Positions 17,523 to 25,297 of a DNA stretch of 53,081 nucleotides are shown piece by piece (within the stretch, counting starts at the first letter, position 1; the number at the start of each line of letters is the position of its first letter). The stretch lies in the NCBI GenBank assembly GCA_903839865.1, contig CAIMEE010000555.1:1-53081 (forward strand). The letters are read 5' to 3'. Position numbers and translations under genes: made by a program. Source of the DNA: Enhydrobacter aerosaccus. Its GTDB lineage: Bacteria; Pseudomonadota; Alphaproteobacteria; Reyranellales; Reyranellaceae. The notes beneath the pieces are model-generated. The model did no database searches. It saw nothing but the letters and a program-made list of their open reading frames with translations, and had not been told where the DNA came from.

Positions 17523-17701
17523 GAAACCCTCCCGGGTCAGCGTTTTGCGTTTGGCGGGAGTTTACCGGCGGACCTGAGCCGGACAAGCGCCGCGATACCG
17601 GACTGCGGCTTCCTGCGCCGCGAAGCGGAACAAGCTTACGTGGAAAAACTTCCCGGAAACCGTGGCAAAGGGGTCACGCACCGGGCCCTGATACCGCGCC
17701 G
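17523..17701. other. Intergenic region upstream of the acyl-CoA dehydrogenase unit and ompW-like gene
   Basis: The 249-nt divergent interval 17523-17771 holds no convincing gene. Its left part carries the GGGAGG ribosome site of the minus-strand dehydrogenase gene. Its right part holds the FNR-like box and the ompW leader, reported separately. I see no other clear structure. Confidence 0.5.
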
Positions 17702-17715
17702 TTGATCCACGTCAA
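17702..17715. promoter_or_regulatory. FNR/FixK/Anr-type box upstream of the OmpW gene
   Basis: TTGAT-CCAC-GTCAA matches the TTGAT-N4-RTCAA consensus bound by CRP/FNR-family oxygen regulators. Its centre is about 63 nt before the OmpW start codon, so a class II (-41.5) promoter would start transcription near 17750. OmpW/OprG genes are known FNR/Anr targets in other proteobacteria. Confidence 0.65.
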
Positions 17716-17771
17716 ACCCGCCTACTCCTGCCTGTCGTTAGCTCCGGGCTGTCACAGCAGGAGTTTCATTC

Positions 17772-18464
17772 ATGAGTAAGTCGCTTATCCTCGCCGCCCT
17801 GGCCGCTACAGGCCTGGTCGCCACCGTCCTCGCAGGACCGGCACGCGCCGAGGACACTCAGAGCCCGTGGCAGCTGCGCGTGCGTGCGCTCGGCGTCGTG
17901 CCCGACACGTCCGGCACCACCGTCAATGTGCAGGGCGTGCCGGCGCTCTCCTCGCCCAACTCCGGCCTGTCGATCGACAACTCGATCGTTCCCGAGCTGG
18001 ATGTCAGCTACTACTTCACGCGCAACATCGCGGCCGAACTGGTCCTCGGCGTCACGCCGCACAACATCAACGGCACCGGCCAACTCGGCGGTCTCTACGT
18101 CGGCAAGTCATGGCTGCTGCCGCCGACCCTGATGGCGCAGTATCACTTCACCGACTTCGGCCGCTTCCAGCCCTATCTCGGCCTCGGCGTAAACTACACT
18201 TTCTTCTTCAACCAGACCCCGGGCTATACGCCCAACGGCAACGGACTGTCCGTGACCAGCCTCAACGTCAACAACAGCTTCGGCGCCGCCTTCCAGGCAG
18301 GTTTCGACTACATGATCGACAGCCACTGGGGATTGAACATGGACGTGAAGAAGCTGCTGCTGCGGCCGAGCTACAATGCAACGGTCAACAACACGATCCC
18401 CGTGAGCGGTACGGCGAACATCGATCCTTGGCTAATCGGCGTCGGCATCACCTACCGCTTCTAG
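17772..18464 (+). CDS. OmpW-family outer membrane beta-barrel protein
   Basis: 230 residues. A signal peptide of about 26 residues ends in GPARA before EDTQSPWQLRVRALGVVPD, the usual OmpW beginning. Alternating strands follow, with ELDVSYYFTRNIAAELVLGV and PTLMAQYHFTDFGRFQPYLG, ending in the aromatic ITYRF needed for barrel insertion. OmpW forms an eight-stranded channel for small hydrophobic molecules. AGGAG lies 9 nt before the ATG. A probable FNR/FixK box upstream points to induction under low oxygen. It converges on the CoA-transferase gene with only 4 nt between stops. Confidence 0.92.
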   Translation: MSKSLILAALAATGLVATVLAGPARAEDTQSPWQLRVRALGVVPDTSGTTVNVQGVPALSSPNSGLSIDNSIVPELDVSYYFTRNIAAELVLGVTPHNINGTGQLGGLYVGKSWLLPPTLMAQYHFTDFGRFQPYLGLGVNYTFFFNQTPGYTPNGNGLSVTSLNVNNSFGAAFQAGFDYMIDSHWGLNMDVKKLLLRPSYNATVNNTIPVSGTANIDPWLIGVGITYRF

Positions 18465-18468
18465 GCGG

Positions 18469-19674
18469 CTAGGCGGGAACGATCAGCGTCCTGTCGGCTT
18501 TAAGCGCGTCGATTTCGGCGTCGCTGAGGCCGGCTTCGCGCAACACCTCGACGCCGTCGCCGCCCAGCCGCGGCGCGTGACGGCGGTACTCCACCTTGGT
18601 CTTCTCGAAATCGAGCGGGCTGGCAAAGGTCTTGATCGGCCCTTCGCTGGGATGCTCGCGGTCGGTGAAGAAGCCGGTCGCCTGCAGGTGCGGATCGTCG
18701 AACAGCTCTTCCAGCGTGCGCACCGGCATCGCGGGAATGTCGGCCTTGTCGAAGGCCTCGAGCCACTCGGCGGTGCTCCGATGCTTCATGAGAGAATCCA
18801 GCACCTGGTAGAGCTCGCTGAAATGCTTGGGCCGCACCGTGCGGTCGCAGAAGCGCGGATCCTTGGCGAGATCCGGACGTTCGACGATGTCGAAGAACGT
18901 CACCCAGTGCGCGTCGGTGTAGGGAAGCGCGCAGACATAGCCGTCCTTGGTCGGGAAAGGATGGCGGTACTTGTTGATGATCCGGTCGTAGCCCATCGCG
19001 CCGCGTCCCGGCGTCCAGGTCTCGCCAAAAAGATGCTCGGTCAGCCAGAACGAGGCCAGCGTCTCGAGCATCGGCACCTCGATCATCTGGCCCTCGCCCG
19101 TGCACTTGCGATGGTAGAGCGCGCCCAGCACAGCGATGCAGAGATGAAGACCGGTCGTCTTGTCGGCGATCAGACTCGGCATGAACTTGGGCGAGAGTCC
19201 GTCCACCCGGCTCTGCAGGGATGCGGCGCCAGACACGCCTTGAACCAGATCGTCGAACGCGGGCTTGTGGCCATACGGTCCCTTGCGCGCGTAGCCCAGC
19301 GAATAGGCATAGATGAGCGACGGGTTCACCTTCTTCAGGTCCTCATAGCCGAGGCCCAGCCGCTCGATCGCCGCCGGCCGGCTGTTATGGATGAAGAGGT
19401 CGGCGCCTTTGATCATGCCCTTCAGGATCTCGACCGCGCGCGGCTTCTTGAGGTCGAGGCAGAGCGAGCGCTTGTTGCGGTTGGCGGCCATGTAGATCGG
19501 CCCCATGCTCTTGTCGCTGCCCATCGATCCGCCCGACAGGCGCAGCAGGTCGCCCTCCGGCGGCTCGACCTTGATCACGTCGGCGCCCATGTCGGCGAGA
19601 TGCTGCGTGGCGAACGGCCCCAGCAGCACGGCCGTCAGATCGATCACCTTCACGCCCGTCAAAGGTCCCGGCAT
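18469..19674 (-). CDS. CaiB/BaiF family III CoA-transferase
   Basis: 401 residues. ADMGADVIKVEPPEGD near residues 27-42 binds CoA, and D171 in SLIADKTTGLH aligns with the catalytic aspartate of formyl-CoA transferase. Members move CoA between carboxylic acids without ATP, via an aspartyl-CoA thioester. The second CaiB gene is divergent, 73 nt between starts, so the two may share a control region. Together with the nearby acyl-CoA dehydrogenases it suggests activation and oxidation of a particular acid, which cannot be named from sequence. Confidence 0.92.
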   Translation of the reverse strand: MPGPLTGVKVIDLTAVLLGPFATQHLADMGADVIKVEPPEGDLLRLSGGSMGSDKSMGPIYMAANRNKRSLCLDLKKPRAVEILKGMIKGADLFIHNSRPAAIERLGLGYEDLKKVNPSLIYAYSLGYARKGPYGHKPAFDDLVQGVSGAASLQSRVDGLSPKFMPSLIADKTTGLHLCIAVLGALYHRKCTGEGQMIEVPMLETLASFWLTEHLFGETWTPGRGAMGYDRIINKYRHPFPTKDGYVCALPYTDAHWVTFFDIVERPDLAKDPRFCDRTVRPKHFSELYQVLDSLMKHRSTAEWLEAFDKADIPAMPVRTLEELFDDPHLQATGFFTDREHPSEGPIKTFASPLDFEKTKVEYRRHAPRLGGDGVEVLREAGLSDAEIDALKADRTLIVPA

Positions 19675-19747
19675 TTTCCGTCCCTATCTCGTCTTGTTCT
19701 GCTTGCACTATGGCATATGTTGCCGCCCTCACAGGAGAATTGCGTCG

Positions 19748-20872
19748 ATGAGCGGAGCGTTGGACGGCCTGCTGGTGGTGAGTGTCGAACAGGCGGTGGC
19801 CGCCCCCTATTGCTCGGCGCGCCTCGCCGACGCGGGCGCGCGCGTGCTCAAGATCGAGCGGCCCGAGGGCGACTTCGCGCGCGGCTACGACAGCTACGTG
19901 CATGGCTGGTCGAGCTATTTCGTCTGGCTCAATCGCGGCAAGCAGTCGGTCGCGCTCGATTTCAAGAAGAAGGAAGACTTCGACCTGCTGCAGCGGCTGA
20001 TCGGCAAGGCCGACGTGCTGATCCAGAACCTGGCGCCGGGCGCCGCCCAGCGCGCGGGCTTCGGCTCGGCCGAGATGCGCCGGAAGAACAAGCGGCTGAT
20101 CACCGTCGACATCTCGGGCTACGGCGACCATGGGCCCTACAAGGACCGCCGCGCCTACGACCTGCTGGTGCAGGCCGAGAGCGGCATGGCCTCGATCACG
20201 GGCACCGAGCATGCGCCCGGCCGCATCGGCGTGTCGGCGACCGACGTCGGCACCGGCATGTATGCGCATGCGGGCGTCCTCGAAGCGCTGATCGCGCGTG
20301 AGAAGACGGGCGAGGGCCGCGCGCTCGAAGTCTCGCTGTTCTCGGCGATGGCCGAGTGGATGACCGTGCCGCTGCTCGCCAAGGAATATTCGAACTACGA
20401 CTGGCCGCGCCTCGGCCTCACCCACCCGATGATCGCGCCGTACGGCGTCTATCCCAGCGCGGACAAGGTGCCGTTGCTGATCTCGATCCAGAACGATCGC
20501 GAGTTCACGCGGCTCTGCGAAAGCGTTCTCGACCGGCCGGGCCTCGACAAGGATCCCGACTTCGCCACCAACAAGGCGCGCAATGCGCGGCGTGACGAGA
20601 CCAACAAGATCGTTTCCGACAGCTTCGGCGCGCAGAGCTTCGAGACGCTAGCGGCCAAGCTCGATGCAGCGCAGATCGCGTGGGCCCGGGTCAGCTCGGT
20701 CGGCGACCTGTCGGCGCACCCGCAGGTCAAGCGCATGAGCTTCGCCTCGCCCAAGGGCGAGGTTTCGATCCCCGCGCTGGCCGCCTCCTATCCCGGCCAG
20801 CCGCAGCGTCTGGGCGATGTGCCGACGGTCGGTCAGCACACCGATCAGGTCCGGCGCGAGTTCGCCGCTTAA
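19748..20872 (+). CDS. CaiB/BaiF family III CoA-transferase, second member
   Basis: 374 residues from ATG 19748, supported by AGGAG about 10 nt upstream; an earlier in-frame start at 19505 lies inside the divergent gene. ADAGARVLKIERPEGDFARG is the CoA site and D166 (GVSATDVGTGMYAH) the catalytic aspartate. The form is shorter than its divergent neighbour and resembles members annotated as mesaconyl- or succinyl-type transferases, but that is only similarity. The MFS transporter gene follows in 16 nt, so transport and activation of one acid is a reasonable reading. Confidence 0.92.
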   Translation: MSGALDGLLVVSVEQAVAAPYCSARLADAGARVLKIERPEGDFARGYDSYVHGWSSYFVWLNRGKQSVALDFKKKEDFDLLQRLIGKADVLIQNLAPGAAQRAGFGSAEMRRKNKRLITVDISGYGDHGPYKDRRAYDLLVQAESGMASITGTEHAPGRIGVSATDVGTGMYAHAGVLEALIAREKTGEGRALEVSLFSAMAEWMTVPLLAKEYSNYDWPRLGLTHPMIAPYGVYPSADKVPLLISIQNDREFTRLCESVLDRPGLDKDPDFATNKARNARRDETNKIVSDSFGAQSFETLAAKLDAAQIAWARVSSVGDLSAHPQVKRMSFASPKGEVSIPALAASYPGQPQRLGDVPTVGQHTDQVRREFAA

Positions 20873-20888
20873 TGCCGGATCTCCTCTT

Positions 20889-22076
20889 ATGACGAGGGGC
20901 GTCGAGAGCGCCCGCCTCGCGGCCTTCGGCACGGCCTACTTCCTCGCGGCCGGCGCCTTCATGAGCTACTGGCCGGTGTGGCTGCGCAACCGCGGCATCA
21001 CCGACGCGGAGATCGGCACGCTGTTCATGGCGCGCCAGCTCGTGGGCGTGGCCGCGATGCTGGGCATGGGCTTCATCGCCCACCGGCTTGGCCGGCTGCG
21101 TGGGCTGCTCTTCTTCCTGTCGCTTGCCGGCGTGGTGATGATGGGCGCGTACGAGATTTCCCACACGTTCCTCGCCCTCCTCCTGACCGGCCTGATCTGG
21201 GGCATCGTCTGGTCGCCGATCATGGCGCTCTACGACGGCGTGCTGGTGAACGAGGCCAAGCGGCGCGGCATCGTTTACGGACGGCTGCGGATGTGGGGAT
21301 CGGTCGCCTTCATCGTCGGCACGCTGATAACCGGTGTGTCTGTCGATCGTTTCGGCCCGCCGTCAGTGCTCTACATCGGCACCGTCGGCGTCGCCCTGCT
21401 GGTGCCCTTCGCGCTCCTGCTGCCGAGATCCGAACCGCGCGAGCCGGGCGCGGCGCATCACGCGCCGTTCGGCCTGTTCGAGCTGTTCCGCAACAGGCCG
21501 TTCGTGCTGTTCATGATCGGCGCGGGCTTCTGCCAGTCGAGCCATGCCGTGCTCTACAGTTTCGGCACGCTCACCTGGCGCACCGCCGGCATCGATGACG
21601 TGACGATCAGCCTGCTGTGGGGCGAGAGCGTCGCCGTCGAAATCCTGATGATGGTGGTGAGCGGCTGGCTGCTGCGGCGCATCGGCGTCGTTCGCCTGAT
21701 CGGCTTTGGCCTCGTCTGCGGCCTCGTGCGCTGGACCGGCATGGCCTTCACCAACGACCTGCCGCTGTTGGTCGTGCTGCAACTGCTGCACGCCGGCACC
21801 TTCGCCGCCTGCCACCTGGGCGCCATGGCCTTCATCCAGCGCGCCCTGCCGGCGTCGGGCGTCGCGCTCGGCCAAAGCATCTATTACGCGCTCGGCACCG
21901 GGGCCACGCAGGCGGTGATCTTCCAGTTCGCCGGACTTCTCTATGCGCGCTACGGCCAGCACGCCTTCCTGGGCATGACGGTGATCAGCGCCGTGGGTCT
22001 CTTGTGCATCGTGATGCTCGCGCGCCGCTGGAACGGCGGGCTGGTGGTTGGAGGCGGATCAGCGAATATCGCTTGA
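20889..22076 (+). CDS. MFS transporter (MFS_1-like, PBT/3-phenylpropionate permease type)
   Basis: 395 residues from ATG 20889, with about 12 membrane segments and the inter-helix loop MGFIAHRLGRLRGLLF after segment two. YFLAAGAFMSYWPVWLRNRG at the N-terminus and the YGRLRMWGSVAFIVG stretch are characteristic of the HcaT/LacY-like group of proton symporters. The C-terminus is charged-to-glycine rich and its stop codon lies inside a perfect inverted repeat. It follows a CoA-transferase gene closely and probably shares its message. Substrate is likely an organic acid, by context. Confidence 0.87.
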   Translation: MTRGVESARLAAFGTAYFLAAGAFMSYWPVWLRNRGITDAEIGTLFMARQLVGVAAMLGMGFIAHRLGRLRGLLFFLSLAGVVMMGAYEISHTFLALLLTGLIWGIVWSPIMALYDGVLVNEAKRRGIVYGRLRMWGSVAFIVGTLITGVSVDRFGPPSVLYIGTVGVALLVPFALLLPRSEPREPGAAHHAPFGLFELFRNRPFVLFMIGAGFCQSSHAVLYSFGTLTWRTAGIDDVTISLLWGESVAVEILMMVVSGWLLRRIGVVRLIGFGLVCGLVRWTGMAFTNDLPLLVVLQLLHAGTFAACHLGAMAFIQRALPASGVALGQSIYYALGTGATQAVIFQFAGLLYARYGQHAFLGMTVISAVGLLCIVMLARRWNGGLVVGGGSANIA

Positions 22077-22096
22077 TATATATTGCGATATTCGCT
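22061..22096. repeat. Perfect 12-bp inverted repeat spanning the MFS stop codon
   Basis: Arms AGCGAATATCGC (22061-22072) and GCGATATTCGCT (22085-22096) flank a 12-nt AT-rich spacer that contains the TGA of the MFS gene. It has no following T-tract, so it is not a standard terminator; it may be an operator or the edge of a small repeat element. Confidence 0.6.
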
Positions 22097-22118
22097 ATAC
22101 TATCCAATGCCTTTCCTG

Positions 22119-22178
22119 CGGACCGCGAGCTTCCAGCTCGCTCAAGGAATCATGAGCGAGCTGGAGGCTCGCGGTCCG
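22119..22178. repeat. 25-bp-stem inverted repeat
   Basis: Arms 22119-22143 and 22154-22178 pair over 25 bp with a single mismatch around a 10-nt loop; the stem starts CGGACCGCGAGCTTCCAGCT. The sequence resembles dispersed palindromes found between genes of GC-rich bacteria. Copy number in this genome cannot be judged from the window. Confidence 0.7.
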
Positions 22179-22187
22179 GAAGAAATC

Positions 22188-22216
22188 CTCGCGAGGGGCT
22201 CGCGAGTCCTCGCGAG
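22188..22216. repeat. Three phased copies of the palindrome CTCGCGAG
   Basis: CTCGCGAG occurs at 22188-22195, 22199-22206 and 22209-22216, so the copies start 11 and 10 bp apart, about one helical turn each. The flanking copies extend to longer palindromes (CCTCGCGAGG and TCCTCGCGAGGA). It could be a protein-binding array or part of the palindromic repeat next to it. Confidence 0.6.
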
Positions 22217-22269
22217 GAATCTGGTCAAAGCCTGCTGGGACAGCGTTTCAGGCGATTCCTCGCAAGCGA

Positions 22270-22315
22270 CGGAAAAGAAAAGCTCCCGTTATTTTCCCGT
22301 TTATTTAACGGGAGC
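22270..22315 (-). terminator. Rho-independent terminator of the DSD1-like gene
   Basis: On the minus strand GCTCCCGTTA and TAACGGGAGC form a perfect 10-bp stem (22306-22315 with 22282-22291), followed by TTTTCTTTTCC (22271-22281). The first arm overlaps the TAA stop of the minus-strand PLP-enzyme gene. Stem and T-tract together make a classical intrinsic terminator. Confidence 0.8.
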
Positions 22316-23450
22316 GGCCGCGCGCGGTGACCGGCCAGATCTCGACCAGCGTGTCGCCCTTCACGATGTGATAGGCCTCGTACAAATTCACCGTCGGGTC
22401 GCAATGCGGCGGGGTCAGGATCACCTGCTCGCCGTGCGCAGGCGGCGCCTTGCCCTCGGGTGCGACCACGGCGAGGTGCTCGTCGCCCATGAACCGCGTG
22501 GTCGAACCCTCGACCGCGCCGCTCAAGATCACCGGTGGCCCCTTCTCGGTCGCCATCGCCTTCAGGCCGGCGTCGACCGTGACGAGGCCTGGCGTGTTGG
22601 CGCTGACGACACGCGCGTCGATCTGCAGTGCCTGCTCGAAGGTGGGCTTATCGAGCCCACGCAGGTCGCAGACGTTGTAGTCGTGGTCCATGAACACGTA
22701 GGACCCCACCTGCAGCTCGGTGAAGACGCCGAGCTTGGCGTCGATGAAATGCGTGCCGGTACCCGAGCCGGTGACGATGCCGGGCTTCAGCCCCGCCGCC
22801 ATGAGCTTGTCGACGATGCCCTTCAGGTAGGCAGTGCGCTCCTCGATCTTCTCCTGGCGCTCCTTGAAGTCGATGATGTGCTGGTGGCTGCCGCAATAGA
22901 ACTGCACGCCCGCGTATTTCAGCGACTTCAGTCCCACGACCTTCTTCACCAGCTCGACCACGCCGTCCGGTGTGGCGACGCCGGTACGATGTATGCCGGG
23001 ATCGATGTCGACGATCACGGTCAGCGGCTTGCCCGCCTTCGCTGCAGCCGAGGCCAGCGCGTCGACGTTCGCGGGATGATCGACCACCAGCATGAGGTCA
23101 GACACCTTGGCGTTCAGCGCGACCAGCCGCGCGATCGCCTGCGGCGTCACCACCGGCGAGGTGATGTGCATCGATTGCACGCCCTCGTCGCCCAGTGCCT
23201 CGGCCTCGCCCAGCTTGGCGCAGCAGACACCCAGCGCGCCCGACGCGATCTGGCGCTTGGCGATGTCGGCGGACTTGTGCGTCTTGGAGTGCGGCCGAAG
23301 CTTGACGTTGTGCTCATTCGCAAAGCGCGCCATCTCGGCGATGTTGCGGTCGAGCATCTCGACGTCGAGCACGAGGGCCGGCGTGTTGAGCGAGCGGCGC
23401 GAGCCCTGCTGGCCGATCAGGTGCCCGTGCAGGCGTTGTGCTTCCATCAT
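22305..23450 (-). CDS. DSD1-family PLP-dependent enzyme (D-threonine aldolase / D-serine dehydratase-like)
   Basis: 381 residues from ATG 23450. RPHSKTHK at 52-59 holds the PLP lysine K56, and PPHCDPTVN near the C-terminus is the His-x-Asp metal site of metal-activated fold-III enzymes such as D-threonine aldolase and D-serine dehydratase. This fold is the alanine-racemase N-terminal barrel. A frame extending to 23687 crosses the upstream SDR gene and is rejected; instead the start overlaps that gene's TGA as ATGA. Coupling to an SDR suggests consecutive steps on a D-amino or hydroxy-amino acid. An intrinsic terminator follows the stop. Confidence 0.88.
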   Translation of the reverse strand: MMEAQRLHGHLIGQQGSRRSLNTPALVLDVEMLDRNIAEMARFANEHNVKLRPHSKTHKSADIAKRQIASGALGVCCAKLGEAEALGDEGVQSMHITSPVVTPQAIARLVALNAKVSDLMLVVDHPANVDALASAAAKAGKPLTVIVDIDPGIHRTGVATPDGVVELVKKVVGLKSLKYAGVQFYCGSHQHIIDFKERQEKIEERTAYLKGIVDKLMAAGLKPGIVTGSGTGTHFIDAKLGVFTELQVGSYVFMDHDYNVCDLRGLDKPTFEQALQIDARVVSANTPGLVTVDAGLKAMATEKGPPVILSGAVEGSTTRFMGDEHLAVVAPEGKAPPAHGEQVILTPPHCDPTVNLYEAYHIVKGDTLVEIWPVTARGRSR

Positions 23451-24325
23451 TTTTTCTGCTCGCTTGGTTGGAGATTGCGCACGACCATGGCTTCGCCTGT
23501 GGTCCCGCGATTGACGCCGGCACTCTTCATGAAGGTGTTGTCGGCGCCGGTGCCCCAGAGGGCAACGCCCTGGGCCAGCAGGCCGCCATCCACCTTCACC
23601 GTCTCGCCGGTGATGAAACGGGCCTCGTCGGAGGCCAGGAAAGACGCCACGTCGGCAATCACCTCGGGCTCGCCGCGGTCGGGCCACGGCTGCTGGGTGA
23701 ACTGCTTCTCGTATTTGTCGGGCCGCCCGCGATGAACCAGAGGCGTCGAGATCACGCCGGGCGCGATGCCGACCACGCGGATGCGATGCGGGCCGAGCTC
23801 GGCCGCCACGTTCTCGATCAGGTTGATAACCGCGGCCTTGGCCGCCGAATAGGCGTGGCTGCCGCCGCCACCCACCATGCCGGCGATCGACGCCGTCACC
23901 AGGATCACGCCGCCCGTCTCGTTCTTCTTCAGGGCGAGCGACGCGTGCTTCATGCCGAGGAAGACCGAGCGCGTCAGCACGGCGAAGGTGTAGTCCCAGT
24001 CCTCGACCGAGGTTTCCGCGATCGGGCCGAAGGCGCCGCCGACGCCGGCATTGAGATAGGCGATGTCGAGGCGGCCGAAGCGCTTCTCGGCGAACGCGAC
24101 CATGGCCGCCACGTCAGCTTCCCTGGCGACGTCACAGCGGATGAAAGCGACGCTGTCGCCGTGGCCGTTCGCCTTGGCGACGGTCATCGTTTCCGCGCCA
24201 TTGGCCTCGTTGAGGTCGGCGACGACAACCTTCGCGCCGTCGGCGAGGAAGCGCATGACGGTGGCGCGGCCCATGCCGCTCGCCCCGCCCGTCACGATGG
24301 CGACCTTGCCCTTCAATCGGTTCAT
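23447..24325 (-). CDS. Short-chain dehydrogenase/reductase (SDR), C-terminally long
   Basis: 292 residues, about 40 more than a classical SDR. The NAD(P) loop is TGGASGMG (12-19), the structural motif LNAG at 91-94, the active site Y159-x3-K163 (HAYSAAKAAVINL), and PGVISTPLV follows. D37 after the second strand (VVVADLNE) favours NAD over NADP. The extra C-terminus from about residue 252 (GVALWGTGADNTFMKSAGVN) has no recognised motif. It is the first gene of a two-gene unit with the DSD1-like enzyme and is divergent from the TauD gene by 89 nt. Confidence 0.9.
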   Translation of the reverse strand: MNRLKGKVAIVTGGASGMGRATVMRFLADGAKVVVADLNEANGAETMTVAKANGHGDSVAFIRCDVAREADVAAMVAFAEKRFGRLDIAYLNAGVGGAFGPIAETSVEDWDYTFAVLTRSVFLGMKHASLALKKNETGGVILVTASIAGMVGGGGSHAYSAAKAAVINLIENVAAELGPHRIRVVGIAPGVISTPLVHRGRPDKYEKQFTQQPWPDRGEPEVIADVASFLASDEARFITGETVKVDGGLLAQGVALWGTGADNTFMKSAGVNRGTTGEAMVVRNLQPSEQKK

Positions 24326-24414
24326 CGTTTCAGCATAGCGGCCCCGGCCTTTCCCCCCAAGCCCGGCGGGCCTAACATCCCCACAAGAAGAGAAAGATCA
24401 GGAGGAGACGGGCG

Positions 24415-25296
24415 ATGAGCATCGCCATCCGTCAAGTCGGGCCCTGCTTCGCGGGCGAAGTCGACGGGCTCGATATGCGCCAGCCGCTGTCGCACGAGGA
24501 CGCGGCGGCGATCCACGCCGGCATGGACCGCTATGCGGTCCTGGTCTTCCGCGACCAGACAATCGACGACGCCCAGCAGCTCGCCTTCACACAGGCGCTC
24601 GGACCGATCGAGCAGGCGATCGGCACCAGCCTGTGCGCCGCCCAGGATTATCGTTTGCCGACGACTTTCGCCGACGTCTCCAACCTCGACAAGACCAACA
24701 CGCCGTTCGCGCGCGACGACCGCCGCCGCCTGTTCGCGATCGGCAACCGGCTCTGGCACTCGGACAGCTCGTTCAAAGCGACGCCGGCCAAATATTCGCT
24801 GCTGCACGCGATCAGCATTCCGACCAAGGGCGGCAACACGCAGTTCGCCGACATGCGCGCGGCCTACGACGCGCTCGACGAGGAGACCAAGGCCGAGGTG
24901 CAGGACATGGTCTGCGAGCACAGCCAGATGTTCTCCCGCCAGCTGATCGGCTTCTTCGACTTCACCGACGAGGAGCGCGAGCGCTTCCGGCCGGTGCGGC
25001 AATGCATGGTGCGCACCCATCCGGTGACCGGCCGCAAGTCGCTCTATCTCTCCAGTCATGCCGGCGGCATCGTCGGCTGGCCGATGCCCGAAGCGCGCGG
25101 CTACCTGCGCGACCTGATCGAGCACGCGACCCAGCGCGAGTTCGTCTACACCCACAAATGGCGGCTGGGCGATCTCGTGATGTGGGACAACCGCCAGACC
25201 ATGCATCGCGCGCGCCCCTTCCCGGCCGAACAGCCGCGCGACATGCGGCGCACGACGCTGGCGGGCGATGGCCCCACCGTGGCGCAGGCCGCCTGA
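24415..25296 (+). CDS. TauD/TfdA-family 2-oxoglutarate, Fe(II)-dependent dioxygenase
   Basis: 293 residues. The iron triad is H115-x-D117 (LWHSDSSF) and distal H264 (NRQTMHRARPF), with the 2-oxoglutarate arginine at R275 or R279 (RDMRRTTL). Length and order match the TfdA subgroup that oxidises 2,4-D-like ethers, taurine or related sulfonates; the aromatic-ether class is suggested by MSIAIRQVGPCFAGEVDGLD but not proven. AGGAGGAG precedes the start. The M13 peptidase gene starts one base after its stop. Confidence 0.9.
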   Translation: MSIAIRQVGPCFAGEVDGLDMRQPLSHEDAAAIHAGMDRYAVLVFRDQTIDDAQQLAFTQALGPIEQAIGTSLCAAQDYRLPTTFADVSNLDKTNTPFARDDRRRLFAIGNRLWHSDSSFKATPAKYSLLHAISIPTKGGNTQFADMRAAYDALDEETKAEVQDMVCEHSQMFSRQLIGFFDFTDEERERFRPVRQCMVRTHPVTGRKSLYLSSHAGGIVGWPMPEARGYLRDLIEHATQREFVYTHKWRLGDLVMWDNRQTMHRARPFPAEQPRDMRRTTLAGDGPTVAQAA

Positions 25297-25297
25297 G

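Noticed and set aside
22119-22178. CRISPR repeat-spacer array
   Set aside because: The repeats are inverted and single rather than direct and regularly spaced, and no cas genes are present.
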